This document shows, piece after piece, positions 11,115 through 25,040 of a stretch of 64,000 bases of DNA (its first letter is position 1; each line of letters opens with the position of its first letter). The position numbers and the translations under genes were made by a program. The notes beneath the pieces were generated by a model. It did not search any database and had not been told where the DNA came from. It was given only the letters and a program-made list of their open reading frames with translations. This DNA is from Rhinopithecus roxellana (Eukaryota > Chordata > Mammalia > Primates > Cercopithecidae): contig NC_044554.1 in NCBI RefSeq assembly GCF_007565055.1, forward strand, positions 58,216,176 to 58,280,175. The letters run 5' to 3'.

Positions 11115-12967
11115 GTGGATGCATTCTCACAATATATGTTTATTGGAGCGATCAATTATCAGTGAAAAATATCAAGTGTTTATAAAAGTTTTAGGAATGG
11201 CAGATTCACAGAACATGCTAGTCAGCTTGCAGTTTTACCTCATAAAGATAACAGAGAATTATAGTCAAACCAGTAAACAAGGAATTTACTTTTCAAAAGA
11301 TTAAATCCAAACTGAACAAAATTCTACCCTAAAACTTAACTCCATCCAAATATTGGAATAAAAGTCAGCAGTGATACATTCTCCTCTGAACTTTAGATTT
11401 TCTAGAAAAATATATAACAGTGATCACGAGAAGCTCTTGTTCAAAAGTACAGCAAAGCAATGTTACCTCACCATAGGCCTTAATTCAAACTTTGATCCAT
11501 TTCACTCCAATGATGGGAGTCAATGCTACCTGGGACATTTGTATACGCAAATTCTGATTTAGCTTATTGTAGACTTGTGCCTACTCTGTCATGAGTGTTT
11601 GACTTCTGCATTCTTCATGGCTTTCCTTCCTTTGGCCTAGGTTTGCTAAAGCTAGAAGATTCAACTGCTCTTTACAAACTTCTGAGGAAGATAGACTTTG
11701 TAACGCAGGGGTCACTTCTCATGCCAGCCCTGCCCTGGTTAGCTCTTCTGAAGGAATACTGTAGATAAGAAAATAGTTATTTGGGAAGATCCCTCAGTGT
11801 GGTAGGAATTGAGACTAACACAATTTTGGTTAAGTCCACTGAGGTATGAGTTTATATAACTCCACTGTACGTATCCAGCTATACCAGAACATTTTTGCCA
11901 AGACACTGGAGGGCTCTTTCATTATCTACTGTGAAGAATAAAGACTTAGAGGCTATAATAAGATCTGGATTGTGTGTGTAAAAATAATGAGTTAAAAAAG
12001 ACTTGGGGGAGAAAGTAAAACTAGTAGAAATTACATATAATTTTGAAATTTCACCACGTTGTCAACTTACTACAAGTACCAATGACAAATAAAGGTAGAA
12101 AAGTTTAATTTAAAGAAATGTTTCAGAGTATATAAAGATCAAAGTACTGTCATGACTCCTCAACACTGGATTTTGCTCACTTTACTTCTCTGCTTGCAGA
12201 CATTTAGCCAAAGGTAGTCTTTGCTGAGACTCATGGAATTTCAATCTGTACAATATTGGCACTAAATTTCTTGTCTTTCAATTTTAGAAAAGGAAGAGAC
12301 CTTATGACCTATTGTGAACTTCATTGTTTCTAATAAGTAGGCTTTGAGCTTGGTCGAGATGATAGCATTAATAAAATTCACACTGGACTTCAAGAATGCA
12401 TTTAATTATAAACTAAATACTATGTCTTTTAGAAAATTTCAACTCCTTGTGACACTTCTAATCTCTCTTCTTTTCAATACTTTCTTCTTATAGGTCATCA
12501 GGCATTGAAAACATATTGATACCTATCTGCCATGTTTCTATTGGCAAATATGAAATATTAATACAATATTGTGATTTTTTAATTTTTCAAAAGCTGTGAT
12601 ATTGGCTAGTTACAATGACATACTACTAAATATAATAGTCTAGCACATAAAAAAGCATTCTACCATTAGTGTGTTTGTATATGTGTATGCACATACATAC
12701 ATACATGAGTTATCTAAAATGTGGTTCAGGCTACTATCACTACTAAAGAAATCCACAAAACAACCAACCTAAAAAATCAGTACCACTGTCAGCTAACATA
12801 ATAATGTAATTTAGATATGAATCACCAGCATGAAAAAAAGTAATACCTTAACAGTACATTTCCTTTTTTTTTTTGTTAAAGACAACCATTACTGCAGTAT
12901 TTCAAATCTGAAATGGGTTACTTTCAAAAAGTGTTACAATTGCCTACTAAGATAATTTCTTCCATGC

Positions 12968-12973
12968 TTTATT
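12968..12973 (-). terminator. CALD1: Proximal CALD1 polyadenylation signal
   Basis: AATAAA on the minus strand, about 420 bases past the stop, in 'tataataaagcatgg'. It would give the short 3' UTR isoform. Confidence 0.65.
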
Positions 12974-13389
12974 ATAAAGTGCAGAAACAACATGACTTCT
13001 GTATTTAAAAAAACAAAAACTACGGTTCATTTTTCTAGATACTGCACACATTCCGCAGGCAATTTTAAACTTGGATCTTCCGTTGACTTCAGATGTGGTT
13101 GGTATCACTGTTCAGACACAGTTACGATGATCAGTAGAAAAGTCTCTATTTCACAGCATGGGTTTCTTTAGAAACAGGCTCCTGTGCAAAGGCAGTACTT
13201 TTACCATGAACATCTCTAGACTGTGATTATTAAATATAGTGATAATATACATGGGTTTATTGGGATATTGAAAAATAAAAGAAAATGAACCCAATTTAGT
13301 AAATCAACATAAATACAAAACAGAGCAAATTAGCCCTCTACAACTGAGCTCGTCCCGCGTCTTGAGCTTGGGTTCTTTCTTGAACTGTC

Positions 13390-16300
13390 TCAAACCTGCC
13401 AAGAGAAGAAAAGTTGAAATTGACAGCCTGCAGTGTTTCAGGCAGTTTTTGTAGTCAGAAGAAAAAGGAATAAAAGTATGGCAGTAATAAATATTTATGA
13501 AAGGGAGGATTATTACTGGCATTCCATTCAAATATGACCTTTCATTTTACTTTTTTTATTTTTTTGAGACAGAATCTTGCTCTGTCACCCAGGCTGAAGT
13601 GCAGTGGTGTGATCTCAGCTCACTGCAACCTCTGCCTCCCAGGTTCAAGCAATTCTCCCATCTCAGCCTCTTGAGTAGCTGGGGATTACAGGCGTGCACC
13701 ACCATGCCTGGCTAAGTTTTGTATTTTTGGTAAAGACGAGGTTTCCCATATGTTGGCCAGGCTGATCTTGAACTCCTGACCTGTAGTGATCTGCCTGCCT
13801 CAACCTCCCAAAGTGCTGGGATTACAGTTGTGAGCCACTGCACCCAGCTGGATCTTCTTTTATTTTATCCTTACTTCTGATTTTTTTCACTTCCCTCTTC
13901 CTGTCTTTCTCCTTTATATTCTCTTTTCCTGTCTTAACCTTTGGCCTTGCTCATAGCATTTAGAGTCAAGTAAGTTGCTTTGTTTTTTTCATTTTTAAAC
14001 TCTACCGTAAGAGCCAAAAATCTAGTGTGTATTCCAGAACAGGCACAAACGACTGAATAGCTCAGTGAGGGCCACATCAATGTATGATGGTGAAGGAGGA
14101 TGTTTATCTTTAGTTTTCTCCCATTTTTAATCTAGCAATCTCTATTTTCTCCCTCCTATTCTTACACCCCTACCCCACGAGACTTATCTCACCTGTAGTC
14201 CTATTCTTATACCATTCTCTCCCCCTCAACTAGTTGCTAAAATTTTTTGCCAAGCTATTAAGAAATCTTAAAGTATTGTGAATTCAAGTTTTCAAGGGTG
14301 TTCATTGTATTCATTTCTAAGGAATGACTGAGTAACAAGAAATGAGTTTGACATTTTGGAGCAAAAGAGCTACCTAATCTGCTACCTCATAAACTCAGTT
14401 CTGCGTCTGGTGGTTATATTATTACTACTGTAGAAAGAGGTTAGTGGCGTGTGAAAACTCACACTGTCACCCTCCTACCTTGTACTGCCTACATAACTGG
14501 TGCTACATAACTCCAGGGAATACCATTCATGTTTGTATGTGAGTGATGTTCTCTGAGTCTGACCATTTCACATCATCTTTGTTCTACTTTCCAGAGCTCT
14601 GGCTAGGAGGAATGTTATCCAGAGAGACTCCATTATACTAGTGATGATGGTCTATAGCCAGCTGACATCCCCTTTTCAGGGACTCATTCTGGGACTCATA
14701 AACACTGGGACTGCCATTCTGAGAGGTCAGATACCTCTCAGAGGTCTGAGAGGAGAGCCTTCTGCTGTCAATGTTCCTCCCACGGTGGTGTATGGAGAAT
14801 GTCTTCCTGGGAACAATTCCATGGGTTTGGGCTACTTACACTGCATGGCTGACAAACCTGCAATGCACTAATAGACTAGGCTAGAGTGGTCATAAAGGCT
14901 TAGGTCAACAAGCTCATTCTTTGTTCAAAAAATAACAAAAAAAAGTTCTTTTCTCCCCTGCCACCAAGAGAAAATTATAGAAGGAATTGAACAACTATAC
15001 ATTTTCTCATGAATAGCATCCTAAAAAAGAAAGTACCATGTATAATGGTTAAAATGCAGGCTTAGATCAGACTGCTGGAGTATCAATGCAGGCTATGCTA
15101 CTTATTCACTGTGTGACTTTGAGAAAGTTACTTCATCTTTCAGTGCCTCATTTTTCTCAGCTGCAAAATGCGTATGATACACTGCTCACCTCACATGGTG
15201 ACTGGAGGATCAAATGAAATAATGGAGGGTAAGAAGGTAGAAGGTTGTCTGGCATACAGTGGGGTGCTCACTTAGCGCTAGTAGTTTGCAATGTGATAAT
15301 TACCAGCGGGCACTTTTCATATGTGTAGCAATGACTTAGAAAGGCTAGTGAATTTCAATGGAATAAAAGCGCAATGCGTAGCTAATAGTGAAGGTGGGGT
15401 AATATGTTTAGGTAGCTGCATCAGAACTAAGAACATGTAGAAAGTAGGAAAGGGAAGGTAATTCTCTCACTGCAGTGAATTGTAGTGATTCTCTAGTTGC
15501 CTTTGATGCGCTCTTTAGTCCTGAGTTTGCTTAAGAAGTGCTTCTGTTTAAATCAGCCCATAAGCAGCCTGTTCTAACCTTGCTTATTGTCCGTCTCCAG
15601 TTTCTTCCTTTTTAATTTTCTTTTTATTGAAGGAGAAGACTAGGTCTATTACTTGAAATGGGGAAAGGCTACAGTTGGGAGTTGAATGAGCTCATTGTAC
15701 CACAAAGGGTCCCATTTGCAGTCTGAGCATCATTTAGATGTTCTTCAGAGCCTCCTTTCTGAAGAATGACCATATCCTTTGACCAGAAGACTAAAAGTAA
15801 GAGGAACCCAGTCATTCTTAGCCATTCATTTTCATAGGGTATTAAATGGTTGCCTTACTCTTGAATATTATTTTAATTTTTTTGCCATAGCAACCCTGAA
15901 TCTTAGGCTGCTGGCAGTGGCAATATAATCTAAAATGGTTCCAGAAAGCAGTTTTGGAAACACTCAGGGAGACAGATGTTTTCCCCAAGTGATCTTTAAA
16001 TGACTGTGGCACCAAGCTGGGACGTTGTAAGGAAACGTAGACCACAGTATCCCATGCAGGCTTCTGCTGCCAACGTTCCTACCACTGTGGTGTATTGAGA
16101 ATGTCTTACTGAGAACCATTCCATGGATTTGGGCTGTTGATGTTGTATGACTGACACACTTGCAATGCACTTTTCCTTTCACTGTGTTATGTACTGGTCT
16201 TTTAGACACTGATGAGTGTGCAGGCAAAGATCTGTAGGTCAGCGATACTTCTCATCTGACTCCAGGACATTATACTACAGCATACATCAGGAAAACACAC

Positions 16301-19300
16301 CTCTGAAATACTAGTCCTCCCAATGGATTACCTTAGTGGGGGAAGTGACCTTATCCACAGATTGCTTTTCCCAGAGGTTCCGCTTGCTGGATACGTCTCC
16401 TGGTCTCAAGTCCTGATAAAGAGAAAGCAGAAAAACATCGATAGGTGGCCATTTGTATTTTCCAGCCAGCTCTAAATAAATGGCCACATCTATTGTTTAT
16501 TTGAATCAATTTGTTGTTTTATACACTTTACCCCAGTGATCTGAAATGGAATTGAAAGGACCATCAGCTGTTGTTTGATTTTTTTTTTTTTTGAGACAGA
16601 ATCTCACTCTGTCGCCCAGGCTGGAGTGCAGTGGTGTGATCTTGGCTCACTGCAACCTCCGTCTACTGGGTTTCAAGTGATTCTCCTGCCTCAGCCTCTT
16701 GGGTAGCTGGTATTACAGGTGTGTGCCACCATGCCCGGCTAATTTTTTTGTATTTTTAGTAGAGATGGGGTTAGCTGTTGTTTGATTTTATATAGACCGT
16801 GACATGTCTTATGATATGAGAATGGGCTGGAACTATAGCCTCTGGGTCCTTGCCCTTTACCAAGGACTTACTGTTTATTGATCAGTAAAAGTGAAACAGG
16901 AGCATGTTTAAAATAATGTAGCCTCATTTTAAATTTCTGCACTCTTACAAGTCAATAGATCATAGGTTATTTAAAAATAATTAATTTGGGGTTTGGTAAA
17001 CATTTCCTGAATCACAGATGAACTCAGTTAGTACTCACCTCTTTTCCCCCAGCCCTTACTACTTTAGTGCACACCAGCCTGACTGCCAGCTGCCCACATG
17101 GCACTTCTCTGCCTAGGGACTTTCTCTGGGTACAGATGCCCGTTTTGCCTGCCCAGGAGGCAGGCTGGAAAGTTCAGAGAGTTATTATAAAATCTCCAGG
17201 AGCAGTCCTCAATGGCTGACTGGTGAATGTTGGTGCAATATTATTTCTCAAGCTCACTCTCGCCTCAGCTTGGGTAACTCTGAAGTATGTGTTATCTGGT
17301 GGCTTCCAGGATTTCCTCCGTGGGATTAAGGTTTAACAGCCCATGTGGGGACTTGCTTAATAACACCTTCTTTGTGGGCTGCCTTTTCCCAACCTCACAC
17401 CCTGTAGTGTTTTCTTCACCTCCATGTAAACAACTTGCTCTGGAATCATTATCTTGGGATCCGCTGCCAGGTAGCCCAAACAAAGTCACTTTTCTTTCTT
17501 CTTTTTCTTTTTTGAGACAGTCTTGCTCTGTCGCCGAGGCTGCAGTGCAGTGGCATGATCTCGGCTCACTGCAGCCTCTGACTCCTGGATTCAAGCAATT
17601 CTCCTATCTCAGCCTCCCGAGTAGCTGGGATTACAGGCACAAGCCCCTATGCTCAGCTAATGTTTGTATTTTTAGTAGAGACAGGGTTTCACCATGTTAG
17701 CCAGGATGGTCTCAATCTCCTGACCTCATGATCTGCCCACCTCAGCCTCTGAAAGTGCTGGGATTACAGGCGTGAGCCACTGTGCCTGGCCACAAAGTCC
17801 CTTTTCTAGCTGCCCCTCCCTCACCCTAAAATCATTTTGTGTCTCCTGAGGGGCAAATGGGTAATTCAGAAGTGGATCAGTAGAACCCCGCAAATATAAA
17901 CATTCATCACAAATTGAACCCATGCGAGAAGATGACAGTTGATGACATGTGTAAGAACATGTGGAAATCTTGGGATGGAAACACTAAAATATGATCGATA
18001 ACAGTTATATAGCTTAGGGTCTTTATTTACTACCTCATAATTAATTTCATTTGGATAAGGAACCAAATTTCTGTTTCAATTTACTTTTCTCCCAGCATTT
18101 GCTTATGTTAGTACTTGGCAAAAGGTAGTGTGCAGAAAATAAATGTGTTTTACTGAAATAGTAATGCTTATTTTGGCAAACCCTTTTCTCAGGAGGAAGG
18201 CAAAGCTAACAGCAATTCATTTACCCATGGACACTGATCTAAATGGACATATTTCTGATAGATAGTATTGAGATTGTAACACTGAAAATGCACAGTTAAA
18301 TGATACCATGTGAAGCATTTCAGATTTGCCTAAACCTTACTGAGTTTCTGAATTTCCTCTGTGGCATAAATTCCTGATATTCTATTAGAGAGTTACACCT
18401 ATTTAACTTGGAGCCATTAAGCAACAAATCAGATTATTTTTGTAGAATTCCACTACATTTGCCAGCGTAGGTGGAAGCTGCCAAACTGTCTGGAAGACTG
18501 TTTTAAAATTTTGGAAACTATAATTAGGAACATGCTGAGGGAAGCTCTGGAAAGCAGCTATTATCACTTTGTTTATTTGACTCACATGAGACAAATATTT
18601 TTCCTTCTCATGCATGTTCTTCTACCTAAGAAAATGGATTGCACTTCCCATAAATCCTGCCGATGAATCTTTCAAGATCACTTAAAGAGTTTAAAGAGTC
18701 CTTTTAAGAAAATATTAACATCCGAGTTATAAGTTGGCATTTTAAATCAAAGGGGAAATATAAATGGAATTACCTGACCAGACTACATTTTAGAGAAAGA
18801 CCCACTCCGGAAGAAGAGGGAGAAATGAAGGCAGGAGAAGCAGATTTCCAATCAACCAGAGACCAAAGAGTGAGGAACAGAAGATCAGCTGAGAAAGACA
18901 TTGTTGGTTTTTTTTTTTTAAACAAAAAGAAAGACAAATTAGTTTTTTAATTGCTGTGTAACATGTAGTTTAGACACAAAGAATAGACAAACCAGCTAAA
19001 ACAGACATACTCAGAATTGAATTGCAGTTACAAAGTTATACTGAAATCTTATAAATTCTACCCACAAATAGCAAGGGACATCCCAGTAGCAATCTGGTGT
19101 ATTTACATTGATTTCATAGAACTTTCTTCCATCTGCTTTTCATTCGGGAAGCCATACCAGTCTACAAAATCTAATGGGAAGAAGGATGTCACTAAAATCT
19201 ATACTAACTGCCATGTTCTTCTTTCCTTTTCTTCTCCACCCTCTAGGGGGTGATCTAGCAAGTCACATACTAATTAGTAGGTAAAGCAGGCAATGATTTT

Positions 19301-22300
19301 GTAATTTCTTTTTTTTTTTTTTTTTTTTTGAGGCAGAGTCTCGCTCTGTCACCCGGACTGGAGTGCAGTGGCCAGATCTCAGCTCACTGCAAGCTCCGCC
19401 TCCTGGGTTTACGCCATTCTCCTGCCTCAGCCTCCTGAGTAGCTGGGACTACAGGCGCCCGCCACCTCGCCCGGCTAGTTTTTGTATTTTTGGTAGAGAT
19501 GGGGTTTCACCGTGTTAGCCAGGATGGTCTCGATCTCCTGACCTCGCGATCCACCCGTCTCGGCCTCCCAAAGTGCTGGGATTACAGGCTTGAGCCACCG
19601 CGCCCGGCCGATTTTGTAATTTCTCTGCAATAGTTTTTTTTTTTTTTTTTTTTTTTTTTAAGGAGGCTGTCAGTAACCCCAGAACATGGTGTATGTTTTG
19701 TTTTGTTTTGTTTTATTTTGTTTTGTTTTGCTGTGGAAACCTGGATACAGTTATACCTATCATAATAATAACTGAATTTTATATTTTTAACCTCATTAGG
19801 ATGTCATACAGATGATGGTAAACTTCTAAGTTTACAAGTTCAAGTACCCATAAAAGAATAGGGGGCAAGTTCTGGATCAATGTTTTGAGTATAATCTACA
19901 AAAATGAAAGATTGGAAATATCATAAACGTGCAAAAATTAGCATCTCCTCCAAATATTCCATACTTATTAAAGAGGGAAACATATATCTTTCTCTCCTTA
20001 CTATCTTGAGAGTTCCTCAGTAGGTCCATTGACTGCCTTGTTTTTTATATGTATATTTGGGGGAGAGGGTCCTTAAATTTCATTAGGTTTTAAAGGGGTT
20101 CATAATTCAAAAAGGGTTAATAATCACTGGTATGGAACCACAAAACTTATATACACTGCCATGGCTTTGTTTTGTTTTTGAAAATAATTTCTACTCCCTT
20201 ATGGTACCAGAGATGCTTGGAAAACTTGAGGCATTAAAGAGCGCATAACTTTTGGGTCTAGTTTCTTGCCTCAACTGTATCCTTTTATAAACCCCCATTC
20301 TTGTACCTATTGAGAGGGGGAGGAAAAGTTGCTTTTTTCAGTGTGTGAAGATTTTCTAATTGTAAATTGGGTTGACATTAGTTTATACCTCCTGTGAGCC
20401 TTTATGCAAAGAATCTCGGGGTGTATATTAATTAAATGGTTCAAAGAGTTGTGTCCAAGAAGGATTTGCAAACATTTCCATTTCTTCCTTTTTAAATTGG
20501 AAAGTGACAAAAGTCAGTGACTTTGGATATTATATATGGAGCCAACAAATGCAATTAAATGGCATGGAGCCAATGGATGCAATTAAATGCACAGAGGCCT
20601 AGGATTGGAAAGTTTTTCTTCTTCCTCTAGAATGTAGGATTATGACAGTGGACTCTCAGCTCCCTTGAGCACCAACAAAGCTATAAAAGCAAACTTAACA
20701 GGGAAAACTCAGCAATATACAGTGGGGAGCTTGATACTTTTTCTTATTATAATGACAAATGCCAGGCAATTGTCATATACATTCAACGAAAAGGTGAAAA
20801 GAAATGTATTTTTAGTAAGATAGCTGCACTTAATAAATAAAGAAAATTTTAAATTCTCAAAAACATCATTCATAACCAGTTTTTCTAGTTTCCAGTTTAA
20901 GACTTTCCTGAGGAGGTGTTGACAACACAATTAGACCAATTATTTCAACAACTACCCAATAACTGCATTTTTGTGCCAAGTTATAAAAACTAGGGAAATT
21001 GGAACATATGGGTTCCCAATAGGCAACATACATATTCTTTTGGGAATAAGTTTAGGGGTGCTCCTGACAAAGAACTACCCAAAATGATTTGACCATTCAT
21101 TTTCAAACTTCTATCTAGAATCTATAGAATAGAAGCTAAACAAATAGACGAGTAAAGGGTCTAAATTCGAACTGCCTCAATATTCTAGCTGATTCCTTCT
21201 CTCAGTTAGGGTGTAGAGGTGATTATTTGGTTCCATTTTACCCTCTGAGTAACTGCGATGCAGCTTCTTAGAATAGCTGTAAATCTGAACACTTTCCCGT
21301 TTGTTATTCATCAGGGAAAGCAAAGAACAGGAGCACTGCCATTCCTAGGTAAACAGAACAACTGCTTGTTTTCTTCCGCTGATAAAAGCTGGGAGATCAA
21401 AGAAACTCAGAAAAACCTGAAGGTTACTTACAGAAGGTTTGGGAGCAGGTGACTTGTTTCCATCTGGGGTTTTAGTTAGCCATTCATTGATGCGGCTAGA
21501 AACCCCTACCTTCAAGCCAGCAGTTTCCTACAAAGGGACAATCATCCAAAATATTAGAGAATGAAGTAAACTTTATACCTGGGAAGGAATTTTCAAAGCA
21601 AATTCAAAATATCAGTAAGTATAATTTCACATAACCATAAACCTTAACACTTGATATTTACAGAATATGTTATCTGGTTTTCTTTCCCTTGTAACTCGCC
21701 CCACTCCAACTTCAAAGGTGGACGTTTCAGCTCAGGCACTTTATTTGGAGTACGATGGCCGAGGCTTAGTACATCATGCAACCTCAGGAACACACTCTTT
21801 CTGAGCTTGCTTTTGTGATCATTGCAAAACAAAATACAAATTGCACCTTCTTCACTGCTTTTATTATTTACTAGTGTGATTCCTAAATCACAATCAACAT
21901 GAAAAAACATGTGCCCCTCTACACTTAAAAGACAAAAATCAGACGCTTACCTTATTTGGTGTGCCTGCTGCAGTGGGGGATGAAAACACATTCCCTTTCT
22001 CCCACATACTCTTGATATTGCGTACACCTTCAGCAGGAACAGGAAGATCCGAGGCTGCCGGCTTTGTAGGTTTTGAGCTTTTTGTTCCCTGAAATTTGTG
22101 AGTTATTTTTAGGATTGGTGCTGGGAAGTTTGTTCCCATAAAATTACAGGGAATTTATCTTCCTCAACATTATCATCTTAAAAATTCATTGTGTAAACTC
22201 CTTCACCAAAAATGAGAGTGATAATTTCTGTTTTAAAACTTTATCCTGATGACATATGTCCCTCAAAATAAACCATCACAGCTAGATCAGAGGATCTTTC

Positions 22301-25005
22301 AAAAATGAAATATGCTTTTTGTTGGACACCATTTATTGTGAAATTGATATTCTACTTTGTTTATTCAACAGATACTTTTTTTTTTTTTTGAGACAGGGTC
22401 TTGCTCTGTCACCCAGTCTGGAGTGCAGTGGCACAATCAAGGCTCACTACAGTCACAATCTCCAGGGCTCAAGTGATCCTCCCACTTCAGCTTCCCGAGT
22501 AGCTGGAACCATAGGCCTCTATTTTGTAGAGAAAAAAATGAAAAAATTAGCCGGGCATAGTCTCTATGTTGCCCACGCTGGTTTCGAGTTCCTGGGCTCA
22601 AGGGATCCTCCTGCCTCGGCCTCCCAAAGTGCTGTGACTACAGGCATGAGTCAGTACACCTGGCCTCAACAATACTTCATAAATGCCTACTGTATGAAGG
22701 GCACTTTGCTAGGCTCTGGGGATACAGTGGTGCTCAAAACAAGAGAGTTGGGAGGCTGAGGCAGGAGAATCGCTTGAACCTGGAATGCGGAGGTTGCAGT
22801 GAGCCGAGATTGCACCATTGCACTCCAGCTTGGGCAACAAGAGCGAAACTCCGTGTCAAAATAAATAAATAAAATACAAAAACCAAAAAACAAACAAAAA
22901 ACAAGAAGACAGTCAGCTGCAGTGGGGTTATATTTTAATAGAAAGGAAAGATAGTAACTAGTTATACAAGTATTTATTTCACATTGTGCTAAGTGCTATG
23001 AAAAATGATGTGCCATAAAGCATGGCACACAATCGGGGGGCAATACTTAGTTTGGGGGTGCAACGAAGGTTACTCTGAGGAAGTGATATTTTAAACCAGA
23101 TCTGACAGAAGACTTGAAAGTGGCGAAGTCAACAGGAGCAGCAAACTCCATTCCATGCAGAGGTAACAGCATGTGCAAAAGTCCTGAGGCAGGAAAGTGC
23201 TAAAAGATGGAAAAACTGAGCTACCCCTGCATGGGAAATATATTGGAAGGAGGAAAGAATGAATGTAAGTAAGAAAGAAGTGTATTCAAGACACTGCCAG
23301 CAGTAATGAAGGCCATACCCCAAATGGCTCGAGTTTCTCCTCCAGTCCTGCTCTGTGGCCTGTGCCTATGTTCAAGAAGGCACAGCCAGGATGAGCGGCA
23401 CCATTATGAGGGGCCATGGCATAAAGAACAATCTCATTGGACTGTGCAAAGTTTAAAGCTGCAGTCTTGGTTTCATTACACCTATTAGTGCTATGACCAA
23501 CTCAACCACAGAAAATAAAGATCTGCAATCTGTTTTATATTTTAGTGGACATTTAGTCTTGTAAATCACATCTTTAGTGTTAGGACTTGATTATTCCTTT
23601 GATAAATCATCGGATGCCTCTCTTTCTTATTCCCGCATATCATCTGTAAACTATTATATGTGTATCTCCACCCTACAATATAAAGAAGAAGAAAAAATCA
23701 AATCAAACTGATCCAATTACTTCATAGCAGGTGCTCTGATGTGCAAGAGGCTAAAACCAGTGACTAAAGTCTACACAAAGGAGAAAAAAGCAGGATCACA
23801 TCTTGATCAACGACACCTTCCTTCTTGGCGCTTTGGTATTGGGAAATACACATTTCCAAATAGAATAAAACCCCCAGGTCAGTTGGGTGGGGGAAAAAAA
23901 GGTGGAGTAGATAGACACATAAAACTGTGGTCCTTCAAATATAAAACAATCAGTTTGAAATTGATGATGATTAAACTTGGGTTGGCTATCATCTTTATAT
24001 TATATTATACTACTATTTTTATTTGATAATAAAAGGTTTTTATAAACAGGATTAAATAAGATTGTGAGAGACCTATTCAAACCACATATGGGAACATATT
24101 TTATAAGGAATTAGGGATATTGAAAATATACATGTGAATGTATAAAAAATATAGTTAAATACTGGCCGGGCACGGTGGCTCATGCCTGTAATCCCATCAC
24201 TTTGGGAGGCTGAGGAGGGCGGATCACCTGAGGTCAGGAGTTTGAGACCAGCCTGGCCAATATGGCAAAACTCTGTCTCTACTAAAAATACAAACAAAAA
24301 AAAATTAGCTGAGCGTGGTGGTGGGCACCTATAATGACAACTACTCAGGAGCCTGAGGCAGGAGAATCGCTTGAATCCAGGAGGTGGAGGTTGCAGTGAG
24401 CCGAGATGGCATCATTGTACTCCAGCCTGGGCAAAAAGAGTAAAACTCTGCCTCAAAAAAAAAAAAAAAAGTATTTATATATATATTATATATATATATA
24501 TTTATATATATTTATATTATATATATTTATTTATATTTATATATATATTTATATATATATAAAAATACCAATAAACCCATTTGTTAAAAAAAACACCATT
24601 TTCATTAAACAATATTCAGGCTGAAAGTAGAAAGTAATTTATTTAAAACTCTTCTAAAATTTATCTTTATTACTGTATTTCTTAGAACTTAGAATTTCAA
24701 AGTGTAATAAATCATTAATATTCTAACACTATTGGTGGCCGGGTGTGATGGCTCACATTTGGCTTTGGGACGCCAAGGCGGGTGGATCACTTGAGGCCAG
24801 GAGTTCGAGACCAGCCTGGCCAACAGAGTAAAACTCTGTCTCTACTAAAAATACAAAAATTAGCCAAGTGTGGTGGTGGGCCCCTGTAATCCCAGCTACT
24901 TGGGACGTTGAGGCAGAAGAATTGCTTGACCCTGGGAGGCGGAGGTTGCCGTGAGCCGAGTTTGCCACTGCACTCCAGCCTGGGCAACAGAGTGAGATTC
25001 CATCT

Positions 25006-25040
<35 letters not shown>

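Larger units (their letters stand above)
11090..13395 (-). other. CALD1: CALD1 terminal exon: last codon, stop and 3' UTR
   Basis: Acceptor 'tcttggcag' is followed directly by GTT TGA, so only the final Val and the stop (13390-13392) are coding. The next 2.3 kb is free of Alu and L1 copies, unlike all sequence around it, as expected for a constrained 3' UTR. The 'agacagttca' start and the text to 12870 match the human CALD1 3' UTR as I remember it. The 3' end is set from the distal AATAAA and is accurate to about 15 bases. Confidence 0.85.
13396..16331 (-). other. CALD1: CALD1 last intron
   Basis: Holds an Alu (13551-13849), a MIR (15050-15290) and a pair of diverged 113-bp direct copies (14757-14869 and 16059-16171). 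Nothing coding recognised. Confidence 0.85.
16413..21431 (-). other. CALD1: CALD1 intron
   Basis: Contains three Alus (16583-16772, 17496-17791, 19310-19609), a poly-T tract (19634-19660) and a (GTTTT)n tract. Stretches 17792-19309 and 19735-21431 are AT-rich without recognisable features. Confidence 0.85.

Noticed and set aside
13304..13531. 75-codon minus frame across the last CALD1 acceptor
   Set aside because: It mixes intron and 3' UTR; the spliced frame stops after one codon.
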